From the IMG/VR virus record IMGVR_UViG_3300033153_001096, positions 1 through 43,347 of that record: DNA of 43,347 bases; one strand, written 5' to 3'. A program made the translations under genes and the position numbers. The stretch is from a virus. Of this stretch, positions 7,733 through 15,072 are shown one piece after another. Below the pieces are notes generated by a model that saw only the letters and a list, made by a program, of their open reading frames with translations, had not been told where the DNA came from and searched no databases. Numbering within the stretch: the first letter of the stretch is position 1; each line of letters begins with the position of its first letter.

Positions 7733-8251
7733 ATGATTAATGTAAAAGAATTAGATAGTAAATCAAAGAAGACAGCTATAGAAGCCGAACTGATTACAGG
7801 GGCTAACCCTCGTAAGCTGTCTGAGAAGTACGACGTACACTACTCAACTGTTATGACCTACAGAACTGCCTTACGTGAAGCAGGTACAGAAGACGTTAAA
7901 GTGCTGAATGACGCAGATTTAGGTCTAGTAAAGGCAGTAGCTGAGGAAATAAAACAGAGAGCTGTGGATGCTGAGATATTACCTAGTAACAGGGCTGATG
8001 CTAAAATAGAGGCTATAATAAAAGGAACTAATGGACTTAAATCGCTTACTGATGAGTTCCAAACTACTATAACTAAGCTTTTACATCAAGCTAATAGTTA
8101 CATTAATGATGATATGAAGCTATCTGAGTTCCGACAAGTAGCTACTACAGTAGGAGAACTACATGAAAAGACTTTTTCTAAGGGTGGTACTCAAGTTAAC
8201 GTACAACAGAACAATGGAGGCTCAGGCTTCTCTTCAGGTATGGTAAACTAA
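7733..8251 (+). CDS. terS: Terminase small subunit (probable)
   Basis: A 172-residue protein with an N-terminal helix-turn-helix (about residues 15-50: AELITGANPRKLSEKYDVHY, then STVMTYRTAL), a long helical centre suited to ring formation, and a flexible Gly/Asn/Gln-rich C terminus (VQQNNGGSGF). It ends at the base where the large terminase gene begins (TAATG), and this pairing is the main support. Small terminases bind the packaging site and feed DNA to the large subunit. A ribosome site (AGGAGAAG) precedes the ATG. Confidence 0.8.
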   Translation: MINVKELDSKSKKTAIEAELITGANPRKLSEKYDVHYSTVMTYRTALREAGTEDVKVLNDADLGLVKAVAEEIKQRAVDAEILPSNRADAKIEAIIKGTNGLKSLTDEFQTTITKLLHQANSYINDDMKLSEFRQVATTVGELHEKTFSKGGTQVNVQQNNGGSGFSSGMVN

Positions 8252-10020
8252 TGGATACGAAACTAATAGAGGGATTAAAAGCCCTTATTAACCCAAATGC
8301 TTGGTATTTAGCTATTAGTGAAGACGACTTCGACGTAATATATGGTGGACTCAACATAGATAAGCGTAGATTTCGTATACCTATTGAGTCTGTTAAGGAC
8401 GAAGAGACCTTTAAGTGGTTATCGCAGTCTAAGCTATGGAGACTAAACCATTGGTATACTATTATTGACAAGGATGGTAATAAACTACCTTTCAAAATGA
8501 ATAGAGCCCAGCACCTAGCGTTTGCTAGACAGCTTAAACACCCTAGGTCTATCATCCTCAAATCGAGACAACGTGGTATATCCACTTTCTTCCTTATTAA
8601 CTACTTTGATGATGCTATAACTCTACCCAATCTGACAGTAGGTATGCAGTCATACGGACTAGAAGAGTCAGCGGCTTTGTTGGAGAAACTAACAGTAGCA
8701 TGGGAAAGCTTGAATGAGTATATCAAAAATAGTTTATTAGGTGTTGGATTAGTTAAGAACAATACTAAAGCTATGTCATTTACTAATGGTTCACAGGTTA
8801 AAGTGGCTACATCTTTCCGTGGTACTACTCTACACCGACTCCATGTATCTGAGCTAGGTAAGATAGCTAATAAAGACCCTAAGAAAGCACGTGAGCTTAA
8901 GACAGGTACCCTACAAGCCATTAAAGCTGGTAACCCTGCAGCTATTGAGTCTACAGCAGAGGGTCAGCACAACGCATTCCACGAATGGTGGTATGTGGCT
9001 GTCGACTTGGTAGATGAGAGAACTCTTAAAGACTTCGACCCTGTATTCCTGTCATGGGTTGATGACCCTGATTGTCAACTAAGTGTAATGCAGATAGAGT
9101 CAGACGAAGACAAACTAGAGTTAGCTAAAATAGAGGAAGAGTGGATTGAGTACTCAGGTGTAAGCAAGGACTTCAGGTTAACCCCAGGTCAACGAGCATG
9201 GTTCGTAGCCTCTAGACGTGAGCTAGGAGATAAATTCTACCAAGAGTACCCACACACTCCAGAAGCAGCATTTGCAGCTGTACGTGACGGAACATACTAT
9301 GCGAAACTATGGCGGAATGAGGGTAATGTATATGGAGAAACGATTGAAGTACGTCAACCTGATGGGTCTGTGGTTAAACAAAGACTACTGACTAATGGAC
9401 GTGAGCGACTTTATGACCCTCTACTACCTGTCCACACCGCTTGGGATTTAGGTGTCAACGACGTTATGGTTATTATATTCTTCCAAGTATTTGGTGCTGA
9501 GTTACGCGTGATAGATGAATACCACAACTCTGGTGAGGGGCTTGAACACTATACTCGTATGTTAGCTAAGAAAGGTAAGGTCGAAGGGTATAAATATGGA
9601 ACTGCTGTGTTACCTCATGACGCAAAAGTATTCGAGATGGGAGCTAGTATGACTCGTAAAGCCCGTTTACGTGAGCTAGGAGTTAGAAAGGTCAAAGTGT
9701 TACCTAGAACTAAAAGCGTTAATACCGATATCGAGCAAGTCCGTAAAGCTATACCTAAGATGTGGATTGACCCTATTAAAGCTAGTTATATCCTTAAGAT
9801 GATGGGTCGGTACTCGAAGAAGTGGGACGAGATACTTGGTAACTATAAAGATAAACCCTTGCATGATGAGTGGTCTAATCCAGCTGATGCAGTTCGTTAC
9901 ATGGTTATGGCACGTATGCACAAAGGCATGTCAGCTATTGAGAATAGTAGTGAGGGCGGTCGTGTAGGCGGTGGTCAACGTAAAAGAATTAGTAACGTGG
10001 TAGATGGCATGGCACTCTGA
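8251..10020 (+). CDS. terL: Terminase large subunit (packaging ATPase and nuclease)
   Basis: A 589-residue protein with both terminase domains. The ATPase has an adenine-site region (NRAQHLAFARQL, about 84-95), a variant Walker A (KSRQRGIST, 104-112) and a Walker B-like segment ending in SELG (200-203). The C-terminal RuvC-like nuclease has AWDLG (D399), LPHDAK (D457) and HDEWSNPADAVRY (539-550). It powers DNA entry into the prohead and cuts concatemers. It is on the opposite strand from the portal and capsid genes, unusual because these are commonly co-oriented. The P22-like portal and circular assembly hint at headful packaging. Confidence 0.93.
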   Translation: MDTKLIEGLKALINPNAWYLAISEDDFDVIYGGLNIDKRRFRIPIESVKDEETFKWLSQSKLWRLNHWYTIIDKDGNKLPFKMNRAQHLAFARQLKHPRSIILKSRQRGISTFFLINYFDDAITLPNLTVGMQSYGLEESAALLEKLTVAWESLNEYIKNSLLGVGLVKNNTKAMSFTNGSQVKVATSFRGTTLHRLHVSELGKIANKDPKKARELKTGTLQAIKAGNPAAIESTAEGQHNAFHEWWYVAVDLVDERTLKDFDPVFLSWVDDPDCQLSVMQIESDEDKLELAKIEEEWIEYSGVSKDFRLTPGQRAWFVASRRELGDKFYQEYPHTPEAAFAAVRDGTYYAKLWRNEGNVYGETIEVRQPDGSVVKQRLLTNGRERLYDPLLPVHTAWDLGVNDVMVIIFFQVFGAELRVIDEYHNSGEGLEHYTRMLAKKGKVEGYKYGTAVLPHDAKVFEMGASMTRKARLRELGVRKVKVLPRTKSVNTDIEQVRKAIPKMWIDPIKASYILKMMGRYSKKWDEILGNYKDKPLHDEWSNPADAVRYMVMARMHKGMSAIENSSEGGRVGGGQRKRISNVVDGMAL

Positions 10021-10027
10021 TAGAGTG
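10013..10027 (+). terminator. Short hairpin at the terL stop codon
   Basis: CACTCT-GAT-AGAGTG forms a 6-bp stem with a 3-base loop followed by TTTAT. It includes the TGA stop. It is weak for an intrinsic terminator but well placed to end terminase transcription before the non-coding region. Confidence 0.4.
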
Positions 10028-10476
10028 TTTATGCGATTTATGCTTATTAGTGCTTATCGGTAGGTTAAATTCGGTAGAAATTTTTTAGGGTGGTTAGTGT
10101 TATTAGTGCTTAGTAGGGTTATTAGAGGCTTATATCTGATAGGGCTGATGGACAACGACAGCCCGTCGCTGGGAACACCTACCCCTTAACTAAATATAAC
10201 CTAATAGACCTATAATACACAACAAACCTAATAACACCTTATAACACCTAAACAAATATCACAACCATATCACATTTAATAAACAGGCAAGTGCTACCAT
10301 ACTACACACACCTATTAGGTTTATCACTCATTAAGCTAACTATAAGGCTAACTATGTTAATTATAATACTATATAACTAGTAGGTTGAGTGACTTAATAA
10401 AGAATTACAACACTTAAGCTACAGTTAAGGTAGAGTAGGCTATACTACGTATACAAGATAACAACAGGGAGCTAAG
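10028..10476. other. Non-coding region with abrupt strand-composition flip; candidate origin or packaging site
   Basis: No gene is visible in these 449 bases. The left part is GT-rich on the plus strand (10021-10140: I count about 32 G and 8 C). The right part is AC-rich (10201-10320: about 7 G and 32 C). Between them is the only GC-rich stretch, with a hairpin GGGCTG (10142-10147) / CAGCCC (10159-10164). The left part holds a 13-bp direct repeat, TTATTAGTGCTTA, at 10044 and 10100. The right part holds tandem ATAACACCTT / ATAACACCTA (10231-10250), related to the left motif in inverse orientation. The whole resembles a degenerate palindrome. An origin of replication or a terminase recognition site fits the position after terL and before the early genes. 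Confidence 0.5.
10424..10447 (+). promoter_or_regulatory. Promoter-like 24-bp motif, second copy
   Basis: It contains TTAAGG, ten bases, then TATACT, and aligns with the copies at 7637 and 12530. It lies 30 bases before the ATG at 10477, a plausible place for an early promoter. Confidence 0.5.
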
Positions 10477-10599
10477 ATGTTCATAACATACAAGATAGAG
10501 AACAGAGTAAATACACTTAGAGTTAGTTTAGCTAATGCGTTTAATGCTATAGCTAAGTTATTAAAATACAATATAGAGATTATAGAGGTAAGGAGCTAA
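10477..10599 (+). CDS. Small early protein, unknown function
   Basis: A 40-residue protein (MFITYKIENRVNTLRVSLAN at the start). A ribosome site (AGGGAG, 5 bases before ATG) is present, and the stop lies 1 base before the next ATG, whose own ribosome site AAGGAG lies inside this gene. It follows a promoter-like motif directly. It has an amphipathic helix and no recognisable motif. Such first early genes often act on host functions, but nothing in the sequence proves this. Confidence 0.6.
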   Translation: MFITYKIENRVNTLRVSLANAFNAIAKLLKYNIEIIEVRS

Positions 10600-10600
10600 T

Positions 10601-11146
10601 ATGTATAAGTCAATATTAACTAACGGTAAGCAAAGAAAACTAGAGAGCGACAAGTTCTTAGCTATTAAGCTATACAATGAGATAGAAGATGTTATAGCTA
10701 TATTAACACCATTCGTGGGAACTAAAGTTGCTACAGTTAGTGGAGCATGGACAAAGAAGTTTGACACAGCTATAACACCTATTAGAGAGCATAGAAGAAA
10801 CCAGCGACAAACTACTGATAACTTTAAGTACTCGTGTCAATGGTTAACTATATCTAAAGAGTATAAGAGTTTATACCTAAAGCATAAGGGATGGTTTGTA
10901 TATGAAGAACATGAAGACTATAGAAGTAACAGCGGAGAGTATAACGAGTTAGGTTTATATATAGCTACAGTTAATGACGATAATATATTAACAGACCTAA
11001 AAGGTGCAATAGAGCTAAAAGGTAGTTTAGAGGTCTATATCGCTAGAAGATGGGATAAATACGAGCCTATGATTATAGAGGCTGAACGACTAGAGGCAGA
11101 AGCTAAAGCTATTAGAGATAATATGCCTTATTATATGAGTCGGTAG
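10601..11146 (+). CDS. Early protein of unknown function, 181 residues
   Basis: A basic-to-neutral, mostly helical protein with a short segment that might be buried (VIAILTPFVGTKVATVSGAW, about residues 28-47) and an arginine-rich stretch (REHRRNQRQTTDNFKY, around 62-77). Its C terminus is a charged helix (EAERLEAEAKAIRDN). A strong AAGGAG site lies 5 bases before the ATG. No enzyme motif and no family is recognised. It is the first full-length gene after the candidate origin region, so an early host-takeover or regulatory role is possible. Confidence 0.75.
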   Translation: MYKSILTNGKQRKLESDKFLAIKLYNEIEDVIAILTPFVGTKVATVSGAWTKKFDTAITPIREHRRNQRQTTDNFKYSCQWLTISKEYKSLYLKHKGWFVYEEHEDYRSNSGEYNELGLYIATVNDDNILTDLKGAIELKGSLEVYIARRWDKYEPMIIEAERLEAEAKAIRDNMPYYMSR

Positions 11147-11345
11147 CAGAATAAACTTAAACTAATATTAAGAGAAAGGACAACAAACGGTTAACAGAAT
11201 TATGCTAGAGCTTAGGGTTTAAGTAAACTTTAAGTTCCTAGCTCACGCTGAGAGGCTTAAACAGTTTTAACTAGTACTAATCTATAGTTAAGAGTGTTTA
11301 GGGCTTGTATAGGCTTTAAAATTTGGATGAGGCGGTAAGGACAGA

Positions 11346-11513
11346 ATGACTAAGAAATACTTTGATATATTAGAGGGCTTAGATAGTAAGTTAGCTAATA
11401 CAATAGACGAGCTAGAAGATGAGAAGCACAACCAACAGGACGAAGAGGACGAGGAAGCCCTACAAGACTTCATAGATGAGCTAGAGGCTATTAGAGGGAT
11501 TATTAATGATTGA
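11346..11513 (+). CDS. Small acidic helical protein
   Basis: A 55-residue protein with about one third Asp and Glu (HNQQDEEDEEALQDFIDELE). AAGGA precedes the ATG. High charge and helix content are typical of phage early proteins that bind host enzymes or mimic DNA, but no function can be assigned. A 199-base gap with no gene separates it from the previous gene. Confidence 0.6.
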   Translation: MTKKYFDILEGLDSKLANTIDELEDEKHNQQDEEDEEALQDFIDELEAIRGIIND

Positions 11514-11571
11514 AATACTACTCATTAAGCTAGAACTATTGATAGCTAAGTTAGCTGATAAGTGGTTTTAG
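11506..11571 (+). CDS. Very small possible protein, 21 residues
   Basis: The frame starts in an ATG that overlaps the previous stop by 8 bases and encodes the amphipathic peptide IEILLIKLELLIAKLADKWF. The overlapping arrangement is that of real genes in this genome, but the ribosome site is weak and the length is small. It may be chance. Confidence 0.25.
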   Translation: MIEILLIKLELLIAKLADKWF

Positions 11572-11958
11572 TCGGTGGAAGCTAATTGTTGGTAGGCTAA
11601 ATAGACCTCTTAAGCAAGAATTTTACTAGTTTTTATAGTAGCTTAAAACCTTTTTAAAAACACTGAATATATATTATACTATTTGTTCACTTTTTGAAAA
11701 AATCATAAGTATTTTACTAATATATAACAGATTTCCAAGATTAGGGGGCTGTAGCGATTCCCATTAGAAATGTTCAAAAAACCAAAGGGCTTAACACAGC
11801 TTAATGAATATAAAAAACCGAACATTTCATATACTATTGTTAGGTTTTATACTATTTCAAGTGCCTACAACAGCATAACAAGACTAAATGAGTATTTTAC
11901 CTACTCATGTTCAGTTTATGTTCAGTTTATATTCGATATAATATAATAGGAGAAAATA
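11572..11958. other. Non-coding region with TGTTCA repeats, probable operator array
   Basis: No gene is visible in 387 bases of very AT-rich DNA. GAAATGTTC (11767-11775) is repeated in inverse orientation as GAACATTTC (11820-11828). Next to the following gene, ATGTTCAGTTT occurs twice in tandem (11907-11917 and 11918-11928), with a weaker third unit (11929-11939). The 11-base spacing is close to one helical turn, so proteins would line up on one DNA face. A TATAAT overlaps the end of the array (11937-11942 or 11942-11947). This suggests a repressor- or origin-type binding site. Confidence 0.55.
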
Positions 11959-12435
11959 ATGAGAAAAACGATAACAGTTACAATAGAAGCCCACAGGCTA
12001 CTAACAGACCTACAAACAGAACACGGTTACAAAAGCCTAACAGATACTATAGTATCTGAACTAGCCAAGCCAACAGAGCGGAACATAGCTAAAATATATA
12101 AACACTTAGCCGAATTATGTACTATTCTACATGATATAGAAGCTCCAAAGCCGAGCCAAGCCGAGCAAATGCTTAGTTATATCAAAGATAACAATTTAGA
12201 GGCTTTAGAAGACTTTTATAATGACTTCTTCACAACATACGGAGCAGATGAAGCAGACGTACTAAACCTACACCATTTAAACAGCGTGTTATCTAGTGGA
12301 ACATACGACCTACCTAATTATAATAAGAAAGCAACGCTTCAACCTCACGACGGTACGAAAATTCAGTTGAACGACGAGGACAAACTATTTTTGAGAGGGT
12401 ATCATACTAAGGTAGCTGAGTTAAGCACCCTTTAA
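11959..12435 (+). CDS. Putative ribbon-helix-helix DNA-binding regulator
   Basis: The 158-residue protein begins with a pattern like a CopG/Arc-type ribbon-helix-helix: a basic beta strand (RKTITVTIEA, residues 2-11), a helix (HRLLTDLQTEHG), a turn and a second helix (SLTDTIVSELAKP, 25-37). The rest is acidic and helical, with no other motif. The ATG follows AGGAG directly. The tandem repeats immediately upstream look like its own operator, which would mean autoregulation. A role as partition or origin-binding protein is another reading. The fold call rests on pattern only. Confidence 0.55.
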   Translation: MRKTITVTIEAHRLLTDLQTEHGYKSLTDTIVSELAKPTERNIAKIYKHLAELCTILHDIEAPKPSQAEQMLSYIKDNNLEALEDFYNDFFTTYGADEADVLNLHHLNSVLSSGTYDLPNYNKKATLQPHDGTKIQLNDEDKLFLRGYHTKVAELSTL

Positions 12436-12447
12436 GCTCTAACATAC

Positions 12448-12453
12448 TATAAT
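12448..12453 (+). promoter_or_regulatory. Possible -10 element
   Basis: A perfect TATAAT lies 13 bases after the stop of the ribbon-helix-helix-like gene. A transcript from here would begin just before the hairpin at 12466, giving an RNA with a stem at its 5' end. No clear -35 box is seen. Confidence 0.4.
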
Positions 12454-12465
12454 ACAACATAAGAA

Positions 12466-12501
12466 GTTAACAAACTCTTTAAACTATAAGAGTTCGTTAA
12501 C
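12466..12501 (+). promoter_or_regulatory. 14-bp-scale inverted repeat (hairpin) in an early leader
   Basis: GTTAAC-A-AACTCTT pairs with AAGAGTT-C-GTTAAC, with one A/C mismatch and an 8-base loop. There is no U run after it, so it is more likely an RNA stability element or an operator than a terminator. The surrounding 285 bases (12436-12720) hold no gene. Confidence 0.55.
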
Positions 12502-12529
12502 AATATCCACCTAAACAACCTAAGAAGTT

Positions 12530-12553
12530 CTTAAGGTTAGTTTAGCTATACTA
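12530..12553 (+). promoter_or_regulatory. Promoter-like 24-bp motif, third copy
   Basis: It has TTAAGG, ten bases, TATACT, and shares the GTTTAGCTATA core with 7637-7660. It lies 167 bases before the gene at 12721. The leader between them contains a small stem (TTAAACA / TGTTTAA) and a near-repeat of AGACCGTAAGGCTGA. Confidence 0.5.
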
Positions 12554-12720
12554 ACACTATGATTTGATAGAGAGCTAACAAGATTAACTCTTCATTCAGA
12601 CCGTAAGGCTGATAAATTTAAAGACCCTAGTTAAACATGAAAGACTGTTTAATAAGTCATTAATCTAATAGGTATAATAACCGTTTAGACCTTAAGGCTT
12701 AGGCACATAAAGGACATATT

Positions 12721-13341
12721 ATGAGTAAAGAATTAACAGTATTATCAAATGGAAAAAACCTAAAGGTAGCTTTTACAGCTTTATATGCAGTTCTAGTAGC
12801 TAACCATGCTGACGTATTAAATGACCCTAAAGTATTAGACGCTCTTGGGGCTAAAGCAGGTGGTTTTGGTGGAGAAGACTCATATGTAACTATTAACGAC
12901 CAAAAAGTAGCTAGAGTTTGTGCTATGACAGGTGCAGTATTTGCTCATGACAACACAGACAAAGCTGTTTCTTTCTTCTATAAGAATGGGTCTTATATGA
13001 TTGGTGCAGAGATTGTTAAAGCTAACAGTCGTAAAGCATGGGAGATTGACAAAGAAGCTAGAGAGCTTACTTTAGAAAACCAAATGTTAGATGGCGATAT
13101 TAATCCTAGAGAGTGGAAAGACCAAACATCAGCTATTAATGCAGAAGAGTTTGAATTTCATTTAGATGAAGATACTAAAGCTGAACTAGTTGCAGACTTC
13201 AACGGTTATGAGACTAAAGAAGCGTTCACAGAAGCGTTTAATGCTGAGGAAGTACCTTCTTTCACAGACTACGAAGAGGCTACTAAAGCTTTAAGAGCGT
13301 TAGCACCTACTCGTCCTACAGTAGAAGACGAAGAGGTATAA
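12721..13341 (+). CDS. Early protein of unknown function, 206 residues
   Basis: An acidic protein whose C-terminal 90 residues are especially rich in Glu and Asp (FTDYEEATKALRALAP). The N-terminal half has a mixed fold with a Gly-rich loop (GAKAGGFGGEDSYVTINDQK, about 43-62) and one short hydrophobic strand (VCAMTGAVFAH). It has a long structured leader, a good ribosome site (AAAGGA) and codon use that is more C- and G-ending in places, all signs of high expression. I do not recognise a family. An abundant early host-interacting or nucleoid-type protein is a guess. Confidence 0.8.
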   Translation: MSKELTVLSNGKNLKVAFTALYAVLVANHADVLNDPKVLDALGAKAGGFGGEDSYVTINDQKVARVCAMTGAVFAHDNTDKAVSFFYKNGSYMIGAEIVKANSRKAWEIDKEARELTLENQMLDGDINPREWKDQTSAINAEEFEFHLDEDTKAELVADFNGYETKEAFTEAFNAEEVPSFTDYEEATKALRALAPTRPTVEDEEV

Positions 13342-13376
13342 ACCCTCTTTGTAACCTAACAAGAGAGTAACCTAAC

Positions 13377-13411
13377 AGAACTAAAGAGTATAGAAGACAC
13401 TCTTTAGCTCT
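13377..13411 (+). promoter_or_regulatory. Hairpin downstream of the 206-residue gene
   Basis: AGA-A-CTAAAGAGT pairs with ACTCTTTAG-C-TCT (one A/C mismatch) around a 9-base loop, starting 36 bases after the stop. No U run follows. It may protect the 3' end of the upstream message or be an RNase III site. Confidence 0.5.
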
Positions 13412-13462
13412 AATTAGTTTATAAATCGACTAAGCACTAATAACACTAAGCAAGGAGAACAC

Positions 13463-13681
13463 TTGACTATACTAACAGACACTAAGAACTTTTACACACA
13501 CGAGACAAAGACACTAAGTAGGACAGTAGGTAACAAGCTATGCAGAATAGAACTACAAGCTAAGATATCAACAAACCTAACAGATGGGCTAGACCTATTA
13601 CACAGAATAGCTAACCTAGACAACGAAGCATTTAAGCTTATGAGTGACCTACAAGCTAACAAGAGAACAAGGAGCAAATAA
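13463..13681 (+). CDS. Small protein of unknown function with TTG start
   Basis: The 72-residue protein starts at TTG, 6 bases after AAGGAG. No ATG in this frame has a comparable site. It is helical and basic at the C terminus (LQANKRTRSK). The stop overlaps the next ATG (TAATG). It is the first gene in a chain of very small coupled genes up to 15666. No family is recognised. Confidence 0.6.
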   Translation: MTILTDTKNFYTHETKTLSRTVGNKLCRIELQAKISTNLTDGLDLLHRIANLDNEAFKLMSDLQANKRTRSK

Positions 13682-13980
13682 TGGCACATATAGACGAATG
13701 GATAAAAGACCGTATATATGGAGAGTGTAAAGAGGAAGAGAAGTATGCAGTTGCTTTTTTCTTTCTAAAAGGAATGGATGCAGTTAGTAACTGTACTATA
13801 GAGCCTATAATGAAAGAACATGAACTATTTTGTGTTTATAAAGGTAACACCTATAGAGTTACAGGGTGTAGTACAATGGGAGATATATGGCTAAGAGGTG
13901 ACTATGATATAGACCATGGTTATGACCATAGGGTAGATATAGATGACTGTACTAATTGGACAAGGAGCAGTAATGACTAA
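13681..13980 (+). CDS. Small early protein, 99 residues, unknown
   Basis: The ATG follows AAGGAG by 6 bases. The protein is acidic and Asp/His/Tyr-rich near its end (GDYDIDHGYDHRVDIDDCTN, about 75-94) and has three cysteines spread through its length. The acidic, His-containing tail could bind a metal, which is speculation. The end overlaps the next gene by 8 bases. Confidence 0.65.
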   Translation: MAHIDEWIKDRIYGECKEEEKYAVAFFFLKGMDAVSNCTIEPIMKEHELFCVYKGNTYRVTGCSTMGDIWLRGDYDIDHGYDHRVDIDDCTNWTRSSND

Positions 13981-14218
13981 CTATTTTGCAACATTTGGAA
14001 GTGGACAGCTAGAGGGGTTTAAAACTATTAACCCTATGAAGACAGCGGTTACGAAAGAGGGCTACACAGAAGAACAACTAAGAGAGGAGTTAAGGAAGCC
14101 ACCTTTCAATAACAAATATTGTACTACCTACCCACTAATAGAAGAGTTTGAGAAGATGAACCGTAAGTGGGGTGTACTAATGTACGACCTAGATGAACTA
14201 AAGGCTTACCATGATTAA
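13973..14218 (+). CDS. Small early protein, 81 residues, unknown
   Basis: I place the start at 13973 (MTNYFATFGSGQ) because AAGGAG lies 8 bases upstream; an in-frame ATG at 13943 lacks this. The protein has a short helical motif around EGYTEEQLREELRKPP. It overlaps both neighbours by 8 bases. No function can be assigned. Confidence 0.6.
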   Translation: MTNYFATFGSGQLEGFKTINPMKTAVTKEGYTEEQLREELRKPPFNNKYCTTYPLIEEFEKMNRKWGVLMYDLDELKAYHD

Positions 14219-14414
14219 GAACCTAACAGCTACAATAAAGCGGATAAGACCTACCAAGCCTCAACTAGCTAACAAGAAGATGAAAGAGCTTAAGCAACAC
14301 TTAGCTAGTGAGACACACGCACTAACAACAGACCTATATAACGACCTAATAAGTCTACCTTACTACTTAGAGAAAGTAGAGAAACTATACAACAATTTAA
14401 AGGACACACAGTGA
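14211..14414 (+). CDS. Small basic helical protein, unknown
   Basis: This 67-residue protein has a very basic N-terminal third (TIKRIRPTKPQLANKKMKEL) and a helical remainder, so nucleic-acid binding is possible. It overlaps the previous gene by 8 bases and the next by 4. No domain is recognised. Confidence 0.6.
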   Translation: MIKNLTATIKRIRPTKPQLANKKMKELKQHLASETHALTTDLYNDLISLPYYLEKVEKLYNNLKDTQ

Positions 14415-14632
14415 GCATAATAAACGAACAAGGACTTAAACAAGATATAGTCCAAACTATAGCTGAACAACTAAAGATAACAGAAGCAGTAGCCGAACAA
14501 CTAATTAATGATAACGAGCTAGAGGAATGTATAGACCTAATGTACGAAGCAGAGACAGAGTACATAAGCTCTATGACCAACCAATTTAGCAAGAGATTAT
14601 CTGTCTACTACCTAGCAACAGAGGAGCAGTAA
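14411..14632 (+). CDS. Small acidic protein with GTG start, unknown
   Basis: The 73-residue protein starts at GTG overlapping the previous stop (GTGA). It is acidic and helical (QTIAEQLKITEAVAEQLIND) and follows a basic protein of the same size. This opposite charge pair could be partners, by inference only. It has the look of a UBA-like helical bundle, too weak to claim. Confidence 0.55.
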   Translation: MSIINEQGLKQDIVQTIAEQLKITEAVAEQLINDNELEECIDLMYEAETEYISSMTNQFSKRLSVYYLATEEQ

Positions 14633-14633
14633 C

Positions 14634-14735
14634 ATGACAGAACTAAAGGTAATAGGTGCCCTATTAGGACTAATAGCATACTTGTTGTGCACATGGTATG
14701 GGATATATTTAGTAATACAAGGAGTACAACAATGA
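14634..14735 (+). CDS. Single-span membrane microprotein, 33 residues
   Basis: The gene encodes one hydrophobic helix (VIGALLGLIAYLLCTWYGIY) with short polar ends. GAGGAG lies 5 bases before the ATG, and the stop overlaps the next ATG (ATGA). Function is unknown; phage microproteins of this type can be toxins, exclusion factors or membrane-enzyme inhibitors. Confidence 0.55.
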   Translation: MTELKVIGALLGLIAYLLCTWYGIYLVIQGVQQ

Positions 14736-14878
14736 AGTTAATATATATAATAATCGTAGTAGCCCTAACAGCTACAACAATGGTACTAAGTGATAGCTAC
14801 ACTATATGCAAGAAGACAGAGCTAAACAAGCCATGTAAACCGTTTAAAGCGGTAGATATACTAGAGTTATTAGAATGA
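14732..14878 (+). CDS. Small membrane or exported protein, 48 residues
   Basis: The start at 14732 is chosen because AAGGAG lies 7 bases upstream, and it overlaps the previous stop; a longer frame upstream has no ribosome site. The N terminus is a signal-like hydrophobic segment (KLIYIIIVVALTATTMVL) followed by two cysteines (CKKTELNKPCKP), as in small periplasmic or membrane-tethered proteins. The ending overlaps the next gene by 4 bases. Function unknown. Confidence 0.6.
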   Translation: MKLIYIIIVVALTATTMVLSDSYTICKKTELNKPCKPFKAVDILELLE

Positions 14879-15072
14879 TTAAAAGGTTAGCAATTAGAGA
14901 CATATGGATAGAAAACTGTAAGCAGTATGACGAGTACAATGGTATTGTAGATAAAGCAGTAAATAAGAAGCTTAAAGAGTTAGGCATTAGCCACAATGGT
15001 ATAGTTAGTATCCAAGAGGATAATATAAACGAGATGAGTATAAACATAGTTATATACTACAAGGAGATATAA
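14875..15072 (+). CDS. Small early protein, 65 residues, unknown
   Basis: The gene starts within the previous stop (ATGA) and ends at the next ATG (TAATG), so it is tightly coupled. The protein mixes a basic helical N terminus (IKRLAIRDIWIENCKQYDE) with a short beta-like end. No motif is recognised. Confidence 0.6.
   Translation: MIKRLAIRDIWIENCKQYDEYNGIVDKAVNKKLKELGISHNGIVSIQEDNINEMSINIVIYYKEI

Noticed and set aside
8196-8921. Minus-strand frames of 129 and 106 codons opposite terL
   Set aside because: Reverse-strand shadows of a clearly conserved gene; no start signals.
11147-11345. Possible tRNA or structured RNA in the gap after the 181-residue gene
   Set aside because: No cloverleaf could be drawn and the possible stem (GAGCT/AGCTC) does not extend well. 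I see no tRNA gene in the window, although a covariance search would be decisive.
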